Assembly (NCBI GenBank): GCA_905212215.1
Contig: CAJMDR010000139.1
Span: 1-6,106 of the forward strand
Direction of reading: 5' to 3'
Origin: an uncultured Porphyromonadaceae bacterium
GTDB taxonomy: Bacteria; Bacteroidota; Bacteroidia; Bacteroidales; Muribaculaceae
Length of the DNA: 6,106 nucleotides
How positions within the stretch are numbered: position 1 is the first letter of the stretch; every line of letters starts with the position of its first letter. Made by a program: the position numbers and the translations under genes. The notes below the pieces were generated by a model. It ran no database searches. It saw only the letters and a program-made list of their open reading frames with translations, and was not told the origin of the DNA. Shown here in pieces: positions 5,424-6,106 of the stretch.

Positions 5424-5425
5424 GC

Positions 5426-5638
5426 ATGAACGCAGAAGAACCGAAAGTAACACAGACAGGCCGTTACTCAATCAACGAGACCTGTACAGTCCTCGGCATA
5501 CACCGCGACTCTCTATATAAGTACACGCACGAGACCTGCGAAATCAAATGTGGCTGGCGCAAGCGCGGCGGTCGCCTCGTCAAGTGTTACCTCGGCTCAG
5601 AAATACTCCGCTATTGGAGAGCCAACGCTCACTTTTAA
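5426..5638 (+). CDS. small MerR/excisionase-like helix-turn-helix protein (70 aa)
   Basis: It starts 2 bases after the preceding stop, so translation is probably coupled. Residues 12-67 carry the layout RYSINETCTVLGIHRDSLYKYTHE, a basic turn (KCGWRKRGGR) and CYLGSEILRYW. This is a winged helix-turn-helix as in MerR and excisionase (Xis-like) proteins: a helix pair, a basic wing and a C-terminal helix. It could be a recombination directionality factor for the nearby integrase or an early regulator; the sequence does not decide. It resembles the last gene of the operon (5909), suggesting duplication. Confidence 0.75.
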   Translation: MNAEEPKVTQTGRYSINETCTVLGIHRDSLYKYTHETCEIKCGWRKRGGRLVKCYLGSEILRYWRANAHF

Positions 5639-5648
5639 TGACAAAATC

Positions 5649-5912
5649 ATGATGCCACAAACAATAAACAACGACATCAAGCACCGCGAGGCCGCGCAGC
5701 TCAACGCCTATCTCGGCACGCTCACTTTTTGGGAGCGCGTCGAGTTCGTCTCGGCGGTGGTGAAAGCCGCCGGAGTCAAGCGGCAGACTTTCTTCAACTG
5801 GAAGGCTATGGCGTGTCGCATACCCGACTTCGCCAAAGAGATTATAGAACATGAGGCCGGAGAGCGCATCTTCGCCGACTCCGCCGAAGATTTGCAGGAG
5901 GCCCTGCCATGA
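5649..5912 (+). CDS. helix-turn-helix protein, YdaS/Cro-like (87 aa)
   Basis: I use the tandem ATG ATG at 5649/5652; the frame is open back to 5550, but that part overlaps the preceding gene. Residues 28-75 include a helix, then AGVKRQTFFNWK (recognition helix near 43-52), then RIPDFAKEIIEHEAGERIF. The pattern of GVxRQT, NWK, RIP and AGxRIF is shared with small Bacteroidota phage regulators that look like YdaS/Cro. It has no effector domain. Its last codons overlap the start of the next gene in ATGA, and the 3' end carries that gene's ribosome binding site. Confidence 0.75.
   Translation: MMPQTINNDIKHREAAQLNAYLGTLTFWERVEFVSAVVKAAGVKRQTFFNWKAMACRIPDFAKEIIEHEAGERIFADSAEDLQEALP
5896..5901 (+). 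promoter_or_regulatory. strong Shine-Dalgarno (AGGAGG) before the last HTH gene
   Basis: AGGAGG lies 7 bases before ATG 5909, inside the end of the preceding coding region. It is a full anti-SD match, which is unusual in Bacteroidota, where A-rich leaders are the rule and the other genes here have none. It supports ATG 5909 as the start, though it also encodes part of QEA in the upstream gene and may be coincidental. Confidence 0.4.
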
Positions 5913-6091
5913 TCGAGTTCCGCCCGACCTGCGACCCCGACGGTGTATTTTCAGTTAAGCGGACTTGTGCCGAACTTGGCGTCTGCCACAAGACCCTGCG
6001 CAAACTGCGCCGCATAGGTCTGATCTCTCCCTGCAACAGCAATCCGCGCAGACTAAGAGCTTGTTTAAAAACAAATGTGAATGAGAAATGA
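5909..6091 (+). CDS. small MerR/excisionase-like helix-turn-helix protein, 3' end disrupted
   Basis: It starts in an ATGA overlap with the preceding stop and has a strong Shine-Dalgarno. Residues 12-49 (GVFSVKRTCAELGVCHKTLRKLRRIGLISPCNSNPRRL) match the first part of a MerR-like winged helix-turn-helix and align with the 5426 gene (GRYSINETCTVLGIHRDSLYKY). The wing and final helix expected next are absent. From about residue 50 (position 6056) the frame gives ACLKTNVNEK, which looks non-native. The change coincides with a possible insertion sequence end at 6057, so the gene is probably interrupted there. Confidence 0.65.
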   Translation: MIEFRPTCDPDGVFSVKRTCAELGVCHKTLRKLRRIGLISPCNSNPRRLRACLKTNVNEK

Positions 6092-6106
6092 GCATCAGTC
6101 GGATGC
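6057..6106. mobile_element. possible left end of an insertion sequence (partial)
   Basis: GAGCTTGTTTAAAAAC begins at 6057, just where the last HTH protein loses its family-like sequence. This resembles terminal repeats of some IS5-family elements (from memory, not checked). The preceding CTA or CTAA (6053-6056) would fit a short target duplication of that family. No transposase is visible in the 50 bases available, so this remains tentative. Confidence 0.3.

Overview
The window looks like a fragment of a Bacteroidales genome or metagenomic contig (Bacteroides or Muribaculaceae-like). The grounds are Bacteroidota-type promoter elements (TAnnTTTG), a general lack of Shine-Dalgarno sequences, moderate GC, a Bacteroidota-style tyrosine recombinase and small helix-turn-helix proteins of a kind common in that group's phages and mobile elements. 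No name-level identification is possible from sequence alone.

Left part (1-370): the possible tail of an upstream gene, an intrinsic terminator (44-80), a good -7 promoter element (150-157), a possible 24-residue hydrophobic peptide (207-281) and a large imperfect inverted repeat (309-346) just ahead of the main gene. Positions 371-3214 (+) encode a PLD-like/SNF2 superfamily 2 helicase of the type found with DNA methyltransferases in phage-defence loci. All helicase motifs are present, but its 3' end is lost.

Middle part (3147-5030): at about 3170-3177 the helicase is joined tail to tail to a tyrosine recombinase gene (minus strand, 4043 to about 3174). That gene is cut just after the first catalytic arginine, so both genes are broken at one point. 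Upstream of the recombinase lies an attachment-site-like region. It holds the 3' part of a tRNA-Ser(GGA) with long variable arm and T arm, a core inverted repeat over the anticodon stem, a strong terminator, and three sets of helically phased short repeats on either side that could be recombinase arm sites. Next comes a minus-strand XRE-type repressor with a coiled-coil tail (4471-4977).

Right part (5007-6106): a divergent control region with an almost perfect palindrome and related half-sites, then a tight plus-strand operon of four small helix-turn-helix proteins (5193-5423, 5426-5638, 5649-5912, 5909-6091). The last is cut at about 6056, where a possible insertion sequence end begins.

Taken together, 3174-6056 reads as the integration and lysogeny control module of a temperate phage, satellite or integrative element: int, att, repressor, operators, early regulators. 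It is fused to a truncated defence-type helicase. Without its catalytic C-terminus the integrase should be inactive, so the element is either a decaying remnant, a deletion or inversion product, or an assembly chimera at about 3173.
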